Positions 7,186-13,657 of a DNA stretch of 14,139 nucleotides are shown in pieces. The notes below the pieces were generated by a model that worked only from the letters and a program-made list of their open reading frames with translations, was not told where the DNA came from and did not search any database. The DNA is from Candidatus Caenarcanales bacterium (lineage in GTDB: Bacteria; Cyanobacteriota; Vampirovibrionia; Caenarcaniphilales; Caenarcanaceae). Made by a program: the position numbers and the translations under genes. How positions within the stretch are numbered: position 1 is the first letter of the stretch; each line of letters opens with the position of its first letter. Location of the stretch: NCBI GenBank assembly GCA_947489925.1, contig CANLFK010000040.1, positions 1 to 14,139 of the forward strand. Direction: 5' to 3'.

Positions 7186-8991
7186 TTACTTAGCTGAACT
7201 TACTAGTGATTGAGCAAATATTTTCTTTACTTCACGAATAATTTCTTCGGGGGTAATTTGTCTGCCATCATATTTATTTATTTTATGATCAACATTATAA
7301 TCAGCCTCAGACCTTAATAAACGGGCAAATTGAGCCGTGTAATTTTGTTCTAAGCAAACTGATAATTTAACTTTCTTTAAAGCGGATTTGGTTGCTTCTA
7401 GCGGGAAAGGCCAAACTTCACTATAATGCAAGAGATTTATTTTTTCTTTGTTTTTCTCATCAGCATTAAATATTTCAATGGCTTCTCTGGTAGCTCCATA
7501 TGTTGAACCCCAAACAATTAAAGTTAAATCTGCATTGTCTGAACCAAAAAATTCTGGAGCTTTAATATCATTTATGCACGATTCATGCTTTTGCATGCGT
7601 TTTTCCATCATTTTATTACGATTTGTCGCATCTTCTGTAATATGTCCAGTTTCATCATGTTCATCAGTAGACGGAGCATATACTGATTTAGGATGACCAT
7701 ATAAAGCTCTAGGAGAAACACCATCTTCAGTAAACTTATATCTCAAATATGGTTCTTCCATTGCATCTAATTCAGCCACTGAAACCATTTTGCCTAAGTC
7801 TATCTGTGGCAATTGATAAAAATTGGGATCTGTATCTCTGATTTCTTCTGATAAAAGTAAATCTGTCAAAATTATAACGGGTGTTTGATATTTAGCCGCC
7901 AAATTATGAGCACGATAACCAGCTTCATAGCATTGTTCAATTGTGCCTGGTGTTAAAACAATGCGTGGAAACTCTCCATGAGAAGCATTAATTGCAAATA
8001 ATAAATCTGACTGTTCTGTTCTAGTTGGTAAACCAGTTGATGGACCACCTCTTTGAGCATTGACAATAACGACTGGAACTTCTGTCATACCAGCCAAACC
8101 AAGTGCTTCCACCATTAAACAAAAACCACCACCGGAAGTCGAAGTCATAGCTCTAGCTCCAACTTGTCCAGCCCCAATAGCCATACAAATAGCGGCAATT
8201 TCATCTTCGGTGTGCTTGGTAACAACTCCTAATTTGGCATTATTTTTGGTAAACCATTCAAAAACTGAAGTACCCGGTGTCATTGGATAAGCCGACACAA
8301 AGCGACAACCTCCGGCATAAGAACCAAAAGCAATGGCTTCATTACCATTTATTAGCATTTTTTCAGCTGTTTTTTCTTTATCAGGACTTGGCATTTCAAA
8401 TTTGAAGGAATCGCCAAAATTCTTTAAACCATAATCATAACCAGCTTGAGCTACTGCTGAATTACTAGCGGCAATTTCTTTGCTTTTTTTGGCGAAATTT
8501 TGTTGAACCACTTGATCTAAAAAGTCAAAAGGAATACCCAAAGTTCCAACAATAGCTCCTAAACCAACAGTATTTCCCATAATGCGATTTCCGCCAATTT
8601 CAAAACCAAGCTTTATCATTGGAATTGGACATAATTTTGCTCCAACTTTTTCGAGGGCAACTGTTATTTCTGGCTTTAACGCAATAGAATCATCAACGAA
8701 AAATAAACCGCCTTCATTTAAGGTTTCAATATCACCAACTGTTTCTTCGGTATTTTGTGGATCAAAGCATAATAAAATGTGGAATTTTTCAGTATTAGCA
8801 TGCAATTCCTCATTGGAAAAACTAATTTGATAAAAACTATGTCCCCCTTTGATCAGAGACATGAAATCAAAAACTCCAAAAACATGATAACCAGCTCTCT
8901 TCAGGACTTTGGACAGACCTTGTCCGCCAGAACCAGCTCCTTGACCTTGTGCACCAGCAATTTTGATACTAATTCTTTTCTTCTGAGTCAT
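7186..8991 (-). CDS. korA: 2-oxoacid:ferredoxin oxidoreductase, fused gamma-alpha subunit
   Basis: The 601-residue protein joins the gamma and alpha parts of the oxidoreductase. Residues about 8-190 are the gamma domain, with a Gly-rich start (GAQGQGAGSGGQG, 13-25) and a CoA/dimer-type fold. From about 212 comes the alpha pyrimidine-binding domain: YPMTPGT (235-241), HTEDEIAA with the likely catalytic-type Glu (260-267), TSTSGGGF (283-290) and QRGGPSTGLPTRTEQSDL (313-330). The last 120 residues form the C-terminal transketolase-like domain. Fusion of gamma to alpha, with no separate delta ferredoxin subunit, is the layout of 2-oxoglutarate:ferredoxin oxidoreductases such as those of Halobacterium, Hydrogenobacter and Mycobacterium. 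It is the first gene of the korAB operon, with a candidate promoter 100 bp upstream and no clear Shine-Dalgarno. Confidence 0.95.
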   Translation of the reverse strand: MTQKKRISIKIAGAQGQGAGSGGQGLSKVLKRAGYHVFGVFDFMSLIKGGHSFYQISFSNEELHANTEKFHILLCFDPQNTEETVGDIETLNEGGLFFVDDSIALKPEITVALEKVGAKLCPIPMIKLGFEIGGNRIMGNTVGLGAIVGTLGIPFDFLDQVVQQNFAKKSKEIAASNSAVAQAGYDYGLKNFGDSFKFEMPSPDKEKTAEKMLINGNEAIAFGSYAGGCRFVSAYPMTPGTSVFEWFTKNNAKLGVVTKHTEDEIAAICMAIGAGQVGARAMTSTSGGGFCLMVEALGLAGMTEVPVVIVNAQRGGPSTGLPTRTEQSDLLFAINASHGEFPRIVLTPGTIEQCYEAGYRAHNLAAKYQTPVIILTDLLLSEEIRDTDPNFYQLPQIDLGKMVSVAELDAMEEPYLRYKFTEDGVSPRALYGHPKSVYAPSTDEHDETGHITEDATNRNKMMEKRMQKHESCINDIKAPEFFGSDNADLTLIVWGSTYGATREAIEIFNADEKNKEKINLLHYSEVWPFPLEATKSALKKVKLSVCLEQNYTAQFARLLRSEADYNVDHKINKYDGRQITPEEIIREVKKIFAQSLVSSAK

Positions 8992-9012
8992 TTATTTAAA
9001 ACGGTTTTTTAT

Positions 9013-9028
9013 GGACTTCTATAAGTCT
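9013..9028. repeat. Small hairpin in the korA leader
   Basis: GACTT (9014-9018) pairs with AAGTC (9023-9027) around CTAT, about 20 bp before the korA ATG. It is followed on the - strand by an A-rich stretch rather than a T tract, so it is not a terminator. It would sit in the korA 5' leader; a regulatory role is only a guess. Confidence 0.3.
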
Positions 9029-9089
9029 AATTAAGACTGCTTCAAATGTAAATATGACATCACTTAAACTTTTAATATTAATTTTTTGT

Positions 9090-9118
9090 TATGTAAAAGT
9101 CATCTTCTATTTTGACAA
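9090..9118 (-). promoter_or_regulatory. Candidate korAB promoter
   Basis: On the - strand TTGTCA (9118-9113), a 5/6 -35 match, is followed after 17 bp by TACATA (9095-9090), a poor -10. It lies between the pstB stop and korA and would give a leader of about 90 nt. The spacing is ideal but the weak -10 keeps this tentative. Confidence 0.33.
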
Positions 9119-9131
9119 CAATAATCGCAAT

Positions 9132-9923
9132 TTAACCAAAGCGACCTGTAATATAACCTTCAGTTCTTTGGTCTTGTGGATTGCTAAATAAATCAATAGT
9201 TGGCTTGTATTCGACTAATTCGCCTGCTTTATTTTTTTCATTCACCCAAAACAAAGCCGTTGAATCTGAGATGCGGCTAGCTTGCTGCATATTATGAGTA
9301 ACAATTACAATGGTTAATTGCTTTTTTAATTCAATTAATAAATCTTCAATTTTAACCGTAGCAATTGGGTCTAAAGCTGAGCATGGTTCATCTAAAAGTA
9401 ATATTTCAGGACCAACCGCTAAAGCTCTAGCAATACAAAGCCTTTGTTGTTGCCCGCCAGATAAGTCTTGCCCCAAAGAACTATGTAATTTATCTTTTAC
9501 TTCATCCCACAAAGCGGCGTATTTTAAGCTTTGTTCTACTATTTCATCTAAGTTAGTTGGGTTATCAAATAAACGAGGTCCATATGCAATATTGTCATAA
9601 ATGCTCATAGGAAAAGGATTAGGTTTTTGAAAGACCATGCCGACTCTTCTTCGCAGAGCAATAACATCTATTTTAGGATCATAAATATTAATTGGCACTT
9701 CATCATTTTCTAAATCAATATTTATTAGACCTTTAATTGAAGCACTTGCAATTGTGTCATTCATGCGATTAAAGCAACGCAACACAGTAGACTTTCCACA
9801 ACCAGATGGACCAATAAAAGCTGTAATTTGTTTTTCAGGTATATTAAAATTAACATCGTCTACGGCCAAGCGTTTACCGTAAGAACAAGATAAATTTTGA
9901 ACTATAATTTTGTTTTTATGCAT
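9132..9923 (-). CDS. pstB: Phosphate ABC transporter ATP-binding protein
   Basis: The 263-residue protein is the ATPase that powers the PstSCAB high-affinity phosphate importer from the cytoplasmic face. All ABC motifs are present: Walker A GPSGCGKS (38-45), the PstB-typical Q-loop FQKPNPFPMSIYDN, signature LSGGQQQR, Walker B ILLLDEPCSALDP and the switch His in VTHNM. The Asn/Pro/Phe-rich Q-loop and the start (VQNLSCSYGKRLAVDDVNF) are what separate PstB from other ABC ATPases. Length is normal. In most genomes pstB follows pstS, pstC and pstA and precedes phoU. Here it stands alone: the gene upstream is divergent and unrelated, and korA follows after 140 bp. No Pho-box-like repeat is visible. 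It starts with ATG without a Shine-Dalgarno. Confidence 0.96.
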   Translation of the reverse strand: MHKNKIIVQNLSCSYGKRLAVDDVNFNIPEKQITAFIGPSGCGKSTVLRCFNRMNDTIASASIKGLINIDLENDEVPINIYDPKIDVIALRRRVGMVFQKPNPFPMSIYDNIAYGPRLFDNPTNLDEIVEQSLKYAALWDEVKDKLHSSLGQDLSGGQQQRLCIARALAVGPEILLLDEPCSALDPIATVKIEDLLIELKKQLTIVIVTHNMQQASRISDSTALFWVNEKNKAGELVEYKPTIDLFSNPQDQRTEGYITGRFG

Positions 9924-9947
9924 TTAAAACTATGAGCACACAAAAGA

Positions 9948-9953
9948 ATTATA
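9948..9953 (-). promoter_or_regulatory. -10 element of the pstB promoter
   Basis: On the - strand this is a perfect TATAAT, 24 bp before the pstB ATG, predicting a leader of under 20 nt. The position of the -35 (9976-9971) reads TCTTTT, a poor match, so an activator or a chance match is possible. Confidence 0.4.
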
Positions 9954-10009
9954 GTAGAAAAACCAAAAATAAAAGATATTCCAAAATCATAATTTGAAAG
10001 AATATTTAA

Positions 10010-10117
10010 GAAATTATTGATTTAGACCATAAATTAAATGCTCCAACTGAAATTGAAAAAGCTCGCCTTGCTTGCCAAATTCGAGTGCAGGACAATATAA
10101 CAATTAAAACACTTTGA
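10010..10117 (+). pseudogene. Remnant of a [2Fe-2S] ferredoxin, C-terminal end only
   Basis: This open stretch encodes 35 residues and ends at TGA 10115-10117. It contains TEIEKARLACQIRVQDNITI (10046-10105), which is the closing segment of plant/adrenodoxin-type [2Fe-2S] ferredoxins: the RLACQ fourth-cysteine motif followed by the last beta strand (x-V-x-D-x-I-x-I). The three earlier cluster cysteines (the CGGxGxCxxC-type loop) are absent. There is no in-frame ATG or GTG before it. The same frame runs upstream to an ATG at 9932 but is interrupted by TGA 9995-9997 and TAA 10007-10009, and holds no cysteine. Too little room remains before the divergent pstB for the missing half. It looks like the 3' end of a ferredoxin gene cut by deletion or rearrangement. 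The resemblance rests on motif memory rather than alignment. Confidence 0.6.
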
Positions 10118-10123
10118 TATACT
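10115..10123 (+). promoter_or_regulatory. Extended -10 promoter for the SDR-cpaF operon
   Basis: TGATATACT combines the TGn extension with TATACT, a 5/6 match to the -10. It overlaps the stop codon of the ferredoxin remnant and lies 33 bp before the ATG of the SDR-like gene. No good -35 is seen, which an extended -10 can do without. Confidence 0.42.
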
Positions 10124-10155
10124 AAGTAAATAATAATATCCCATATTTTTTATAA

Positions 10156-10695
10156 ATGAAAAACTTACTTTATCATTCTCTGGCTGGCACAAAATCAGCT
10201 GAATTACTTTTATTATTAGCTAAATCCGCCGAAAAGACTTTTATTACAAATGAACAAATTTCACCAGACTTTTCAGTGGCTAATGATTTAAATACTGAAG
10301 ATCAAGAAAGTTTGATTATTGCTTTTCCAGATAATTTAAATTCTTCGGTTAATGAAGTTTTAGACCCATGCTTTGAGCAGATTCAAAGATTTGTGCAAAT
10401 TCGTATGAAAAAACGCTTTGGTCAAATATTATGTTTAATTAATGCTGGAGTTAATGGATTATTATATTCAGATAATTATAATACTTCTTCTTTGTCAGCT
10501 CAGGGCGGTTTAGTTGGCTTGACTAAAACTGTTTCCAAAGAATATTCAAAAAGAGGTATTATTGCTAATGTATTATATATTGACTGGGATAATATGCCTT
10601 TGACTGAAATTGCTTCAAGATCAAAACACATATTGACAGACAATACTAATTTAAAAGGTCAGGTTTTTGCTTTAGACGGAGGCAAATTCCTTTAA
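10156..10695 (+). CDS. Truncated SDR-like protein, probably a pseudoenzyme
   Basis: The 179-residue protein resembles the C-terminal half of FabG-type short-chain dehydrogenases. GGLVGLTKTVSKEYSKRGI (117-135) matches the helix after the active site, NVLYIDWDNMPL matches the strand after it, and LKGQVFALDGG (167-176) matches the family's closing signature. The enzyme-defining residues are gone. Where Tyr-x-x-x-Lys should sit there is Ser112-x-x-x-Gln116, the catalytic Ser region reads CLINAGVNG, and the N-terminal cofactor motif TGxxxGIG is not recognisable (SLAGTKSAELL). It is about 65 residues shorter than a normal SDR. The frame is intact with normal codon use, so it may be maintained for a non-catalytic role rather than be debris. 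It lies 17 bp before cpaF on the same strand and is probably co-transcribed with it. Its start (ATG) has no Shine-Dalgarno. Confidence 0.75.
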   Translation: MKNLLYHSLAGTKSAELLLLLAKSAEKTFITNEQISPDFSVANDLNTEDQESLIIAFPDNLNSSVNEVLDPCFEQIQRFVQIRMKKRFGQILCLINAGVNGLLYSDNYNTSSLSAQGGLVGLTKTVSKEYSKRGIIANVLYIDWDNMPLTEIASRSKHILTDNTNLKGQVFALDGGKFL

Positions 10696-10712
10696 AGGTG
10701 GGCATTAAATAA

Positions 10713-13196
10713 ATGATAGGTTTATGGGGACCACAAAATTTAATGAGTAAAAGTAATTCTGCGATAGATGCAGACTTTGCAGGCATTTTTTTTAAGCCAA
10801 TCGCAGAGTATTTAAATAATCCAGACACAGCTGAAATTATGGTAAATGCCCATGATGATATTTGGGTAGAAGATAGTAATGGCTTGTATAAAATCCCAGA
10901 GACATTTTCGCAAGATGCTTTGGTTTCAGCTGTTAATAGTTTGGCTCAATATGTTGGTCGCCCAATTATTGAAAATGTTTTTGCTATTGATGCCAGAATG
11001 CCAGATGGCTCACGGGTTTGTATTGTTTTGCCGCCTGTTTCAGGAGAAGACCCCGTTTTTGCAATTCGTAAATTTAAGGCTGTCGTTAGTGATTTAGAGT
11101 TTTTGGTTAAAAGAAAAACTTTGACCTCTGAAATGGTTGAATTTATCGAAGCTTGCGTTCATTTAAAGAAAAACATGATGGTCGCTGGAGGAACTAGTTC
11201 TGGTAAAACAACACTTTTAAACTTAATTGCCGCCAAGATTCCAGACCATGACCGCATTGTAACCATTGAAGATTCAAGAGAATTACAATTAAAGCAAGAC
11301 CATGTTTTAAGCCTTGAAGCCAAGCCGGCCGACAAATATGGCAAGGGCGAATTTTCGATTAGACAATGTTTAAAATCAACTTTGCGTTTGCGTCCAGACC
11401 GTATTGTAGTAGGGGAAATCCGTGCTGGTGAAGCTTTTGACCTTATTCAGGCTATGAATACTGGACATGGGGGTTGTATGGGTACTGTCCATGCAAATAC
11501 ACCAACCGACACTTTAAGACGCATGGAGTCATTGTCATTGATGGCTGATATTGATATGCCTTTAGTTGCTTTGCGTTCTATGATTGCAAGTGCTTTAGAT
11601 TTAATTATTTGCCCAGCCCGTTTATCAGACGGAAGTCGTCGTATAGTACAAATTGCTGAAATTGGTCCTTTAACTGAAAAAGGCGATTATCAAACATATG
11701 ATATTATCCGCTATGTCAGTGCTAGATTAAATAAAAATACTCGCAAAATCGAGGGTTACTTTGAATTTACTGGTCATATTCCGAGCTTTTACGATATGTT
11801 TGAAGCTGAAGGCTTGTATGTACCAATTGAATTCTTCCGCAAGCGGGTTATGGGTGAAGTACCTGAAGATATGGTGCCAAGCTTAAGAGAAAAAGGCTTT
11901 GAAATTGATGCCAAAATCATTAAACCCAATGGAGAAATCGTTGCCCTAGACAAGCCATTACCACCTCTTAGTCAGAATCCAGCTCCGATTCAAGCAGTTC
12001 CAGCTCACCAAGAAGTAATTCCGCCTGAAAAAGAAACTTTAATTCAGACTAATACTCCCGCTCCAGAAGTTCATCAAACTATTGAGCCAGAGCCAAAAGA
12101 AGAAATCAAATTTCAGCCACCAGTTTTCTTGCCAATTCAGGCAGCTCAAACCCAAGCTCCTATTAATACTGAGCAAAGCAATTTAATAACTCAGGCAAAT
12201 ATACCGCAGGCAAACTTTATTGCTGGACAATACGAACAAGAGCCACAATTTGAAGAAACAGCTCAAACCGAAATTAATCCGACAGAAATTAATTCAACAG
12301 AGAAAACAACTTTTGAAGAACCAGAATATTTAAATCAGCCAAATATTTATGCAGAATCAGAAATCTCAGAGAATTTAACACAAAATAATTTACATAAAGA
12401 TGAATATGAAAAACCCTCTCTTCAAGATATAAATCATAATTTTGAAGATTTAGCTCAAGTCAATTTGCAAGATTCAGGGCCGCCATTCGAGCCAGAAAAA
12501 GATGAATATCAGACTAATACAAATTTTGATGATGATGAATTGCCCAAAGCCAATAATTATTTCGAAGAGCCAATTCAGAAAGAAGAATTACCAAATGAAA
12601 TAATTCAGGATAATTCTAATCAGGAATCACAATTCATTAAAACCGCTTTTCAGTCAGATAATTCTCAATTTTCACCACCAATTCAAAATATTCAAGTTCC
12701 CACAGAAAAAACAAACAATGCAAGACCTAGTATTTTGGAGCGTTTGAGTCGTATTAGTGAAAATTACAATGCCGCTCCTGAACCTATACCAGCAAATCCT
12801 GAAATTAATAATTTAAATAATTATATTCCTGAAACAACTTTTCCTCCAGCTCAATTTCAGCCAGCAGAACCAAGTCAAGACTTTTATAATCAGCCCTCTC
12901 ATCAAGTTGAAGCTCCGATAACTCAAACACCAGTTAATGATTATCAATTTGAAGATACTGAAACAGAAGACTTTAATTTAAACTCAGTGCAAACCCAAAT
13001 AGAGCCCGAAAAGCCAATAATAGCAACTGAACAACCAATGATTCCAGAAAATAATATTCCAATTAATAATTATTCCGCCCAAAATGAAAATCCGCCTGAA
13101 ACAGCTAATCAAAAAGAAGCTGAACCGAGCGGAAATTCACAAAATGCTGTTATTGCAGATATATTAAGAAGAATGAGAGAAAGTCGAGCAAATTAA
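10713..13196 (+). CDS. cpaF: CpaF/TadA-type secretion ATPase with long disordered C-terminal tail
   Basis: The 827-residue protein begins with a VirB11/CpaF motor ATPase of about 410 residues, the type that drives Tad/Flp pilus assembly or type II/IV secretion at the inner membrane. Motifs: N-terminal domain with EIMVNAHDDIWVE (41-53), Walker A GGTSSGKTT (159-167), Asp-box TIEDSRE (184-190), Walker B RIVVGEIRAGEAFD (230-243) and His-box GHGGCMGTVHAN (251-262). From about 415 to 827 the sequence is low-complexity, rich in Pro, Gln, Glu and Asn, and predicted disordered. Ordinary CpaF proteins lack this tail. Two helix-prone basic islands stand out in it: PSILERLSRISENY (672-685) and, at the very end, VIADILRRMRESRAN (813-827). 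ATG 10713 has a GGTGG sequence 12 bases upstream; ATG 10743 (Met11) is an alternative. No tadB, tadC, cpaB or pilin gene is adjacent. Confidence 0.93.
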   Translation: MIGLWGPQNLMSKSNSAIDADFAGIFFKPIAEYLNNPDTAEIMVNAHDDIWVEDSNGLYKIPETFSQDALVSAVNSLAQYVGRPIIENVFAIDARMPDGSRVCIVLPPVSGEDPVFAIRKFKAVVSDLEFLVKRKTLTSEMVEFIEACVHLKKNMMVAGGTSSGKTTLLNLIAAKIPDHDRIVTIEDSRELQLKQDHVLSLEAKPADKYGKGEFSIRQCLKSTLRLRPDRIVVGEIRAGEAFDLIQAMNTGHGGCMGTVHANTPTDTLRRMESLSLMADIDMPLVALRSMIASALDLIICPARLSDGSRRIVQIAEIGPLTEKGDYQTYDIIRYVSARLNKNTRKIEGYFEFTGHIPSFYDMFEAEGLYVPIEFFRKRVMGEVPEDMVPSLREKGFEIDAKIIKPNGEIVALDKPLPPLSQNPAPIQAVPAHQEVIPPEKETLIQTNTPAPEVHQTIEPEPKEEIKFQPPVFLPIQAAQTQAPINTEQSNLITQANIPQANFIAGQYEQEPQFEETAQTEINPTEINSTEKTTFEEPEYLNQPNIYAESEISENLTQNNLHKDEYEKPSLQDINHNFEDLAQVNLQDSGPPFEPEKDEYQTNTNFDDDELPKANNYFEEPIQKEELPNEIIQDNSNQESQFIKTAFQSDNSQFSPPIQNIQVPTEKTNNARPSILERLSRISENYNAAPEPIPANPEINNLNNYIPETTFPPAQFQPAEPSQDFYNQPSHQVEAPITQTPVNDYQFEDTETEDFNLNSVQTQIEPEKPIIATEQPMIPENNIPINNYSAQNENPPETANQKEAEPSGNSQNAVIADILRRMRESRAN

Positions 13197-13199
13197 AAT

Positions 13200-13559
13200 T
13201 TAAGCTGTTTTCTTATTTTGTTCGTACAAAGATAAAGCTTCTATAATAATAATGTCTGGAGCAGTTTGAAATTCTAAAGCCAATTGATTTATTTTTCTTA
13301 AAGCTTCAGGTGGGAAAAATCTGGTCATTCTTTCCACGACATCAGCTTGACTATCATTAAATACTTTTTCAGCGGCTTCTTTTATGGTTTTTAAAGCATC
13401 TGGGCTTAAACGCATTGAAACCATTTTTTTAGCTTGATCTTCGCCATATTTGGGGCTTGGACCAGTTTTTTTGCGAGGTTTTTTTATAATAATAGAACTA
13501 TTTTGAGCGGCTTGAACAGCTTCTTCAGAATATCTTTGTTCGGTAGTAAATTGAGACAC
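13200..13559 (-). CDS. Putative DNA-binding protein with two RHH-like units
   Basis: The 119-residue protein begins with about 30 polar residues and a basic patch (KKPRKKTGPSPK, 26-37). KMVSMRLSPDALKTIKEAAE (45-64) followed by SQADVVERM has the strand-helix-turn-helix pattern of ribbon-helix-helix (Arc/CopG) repressors. A second similar unit follows: FFPPEALRKINQLALEF (81-97), then TAPDIIIIEALSLYEQ. Two units in one chain could form a built-in dimer. Family assignment is from pattern only. The start is a GTG (13559-13557) preceded by AAGGA at 13572-13568, an 8-bp spacing and one of the two clearest ribosome binding sites here. It is convergent with cpaF, the two stop codons being 3 bp apart. 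A pair of direct repeats upstream may be its own operator. It could be an autoregulated repressor or an antitoxin-like protein, but no toxin partner is adjacent. Confidence 0.68.
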   Translation of the reverse strand: MSQFTTEQRYSEEAVQAAQNSSIIIKKPRKKTGPSPKYGEDQAKKMVSMRLSPDALKTIKEAAEKVFNDSQADVVERMTRFFPPEALRKINQLALEFQTAPDIIIIEALSLYEQNKKTA

Positions 13560-13618
13560 TGCGGCTTTCCTTCTAAAAATTTAGGGTAAATAATTGAGTC
13601 TGAAAATCATTATCAAAA

Positions 13619-13650
13619 GCGTACTATACTTATTAGAGATACGCAATACT
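13619..13650. promoter_or_regulatory. Candidate operator and promoter for the RHH gene
   Basis: ATACT occurs at 13626-13630 and again at 13646-13650, exactly 20 bp (about two helical turns) apart, inside the related stretches TACTATACT and CGCAATACT. GCGTA (13619-13623) and TACGC (13640-13644) also form an inverted repeat. On the - strand TATAGT (13628-13623) could be the -10 for the RHH gene. RHH proteins often bind such spaced repeats in their own promoter. The link is inference. Confidence 0.33.
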
Positions 13651-13657
13651 TTTTAAG

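Noticed and set aside
6233..7193. Short open frames at 6233-6433, 6325-6600, 6981-7193 (+) and 6481-6696 (-)
   Set aside because: They lie inside korB or its terminator in other frames, have no ribosome sites or family features, and korB is intact with all its motifs.
7448..9024. Open frames on the + strand at 7448-7696, 8060-8290, 8582-8830 and 8779-9024
   Set aside because: These are antisense to korA, whose full-length domain structure explains the DNA. Their Ser/Thr/Pro-rich composition is typical of reverse-strand shadows.
9014..9027. Hairpin before korA as the pstB terminator
   Set aside because: On the - strand it is followed by A-rich rather than T-rich sequence, so it lacks the U-tract a terminator needs.
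9310..9600. 96-residue + strand frame inside pstB
   Set aside because: It is antisense to the Walker B and signature region of a complete PstB, with no independent evidence.
9932..9997. 21-codon basic open frame upstream of the ferredoxin remnant
   Set aside because: It is in frame with the remnant and could be its old start, but it is short, lacks cysteines and a ribosome site, and resembles no ferredoxin N-terminus. It is mentioned only as context.
10646..11344. Frames at 10646-10828 (-), 10879-11097 (+) and 11159-11344 (-)
   Set aside because: They overlap the beginning and Walker A region of cpaF in other frames. The cpaF frame carries the conserved motifs.
12000..13190. Tail of cpaF as a possible tandem-repeat or CRISPR-like array
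   Set aside because: The repeats are of amino-acid composition (Pro/Gln/Glu/Asn), with no regular unit length or conserved nucleotide repeat and spacer.
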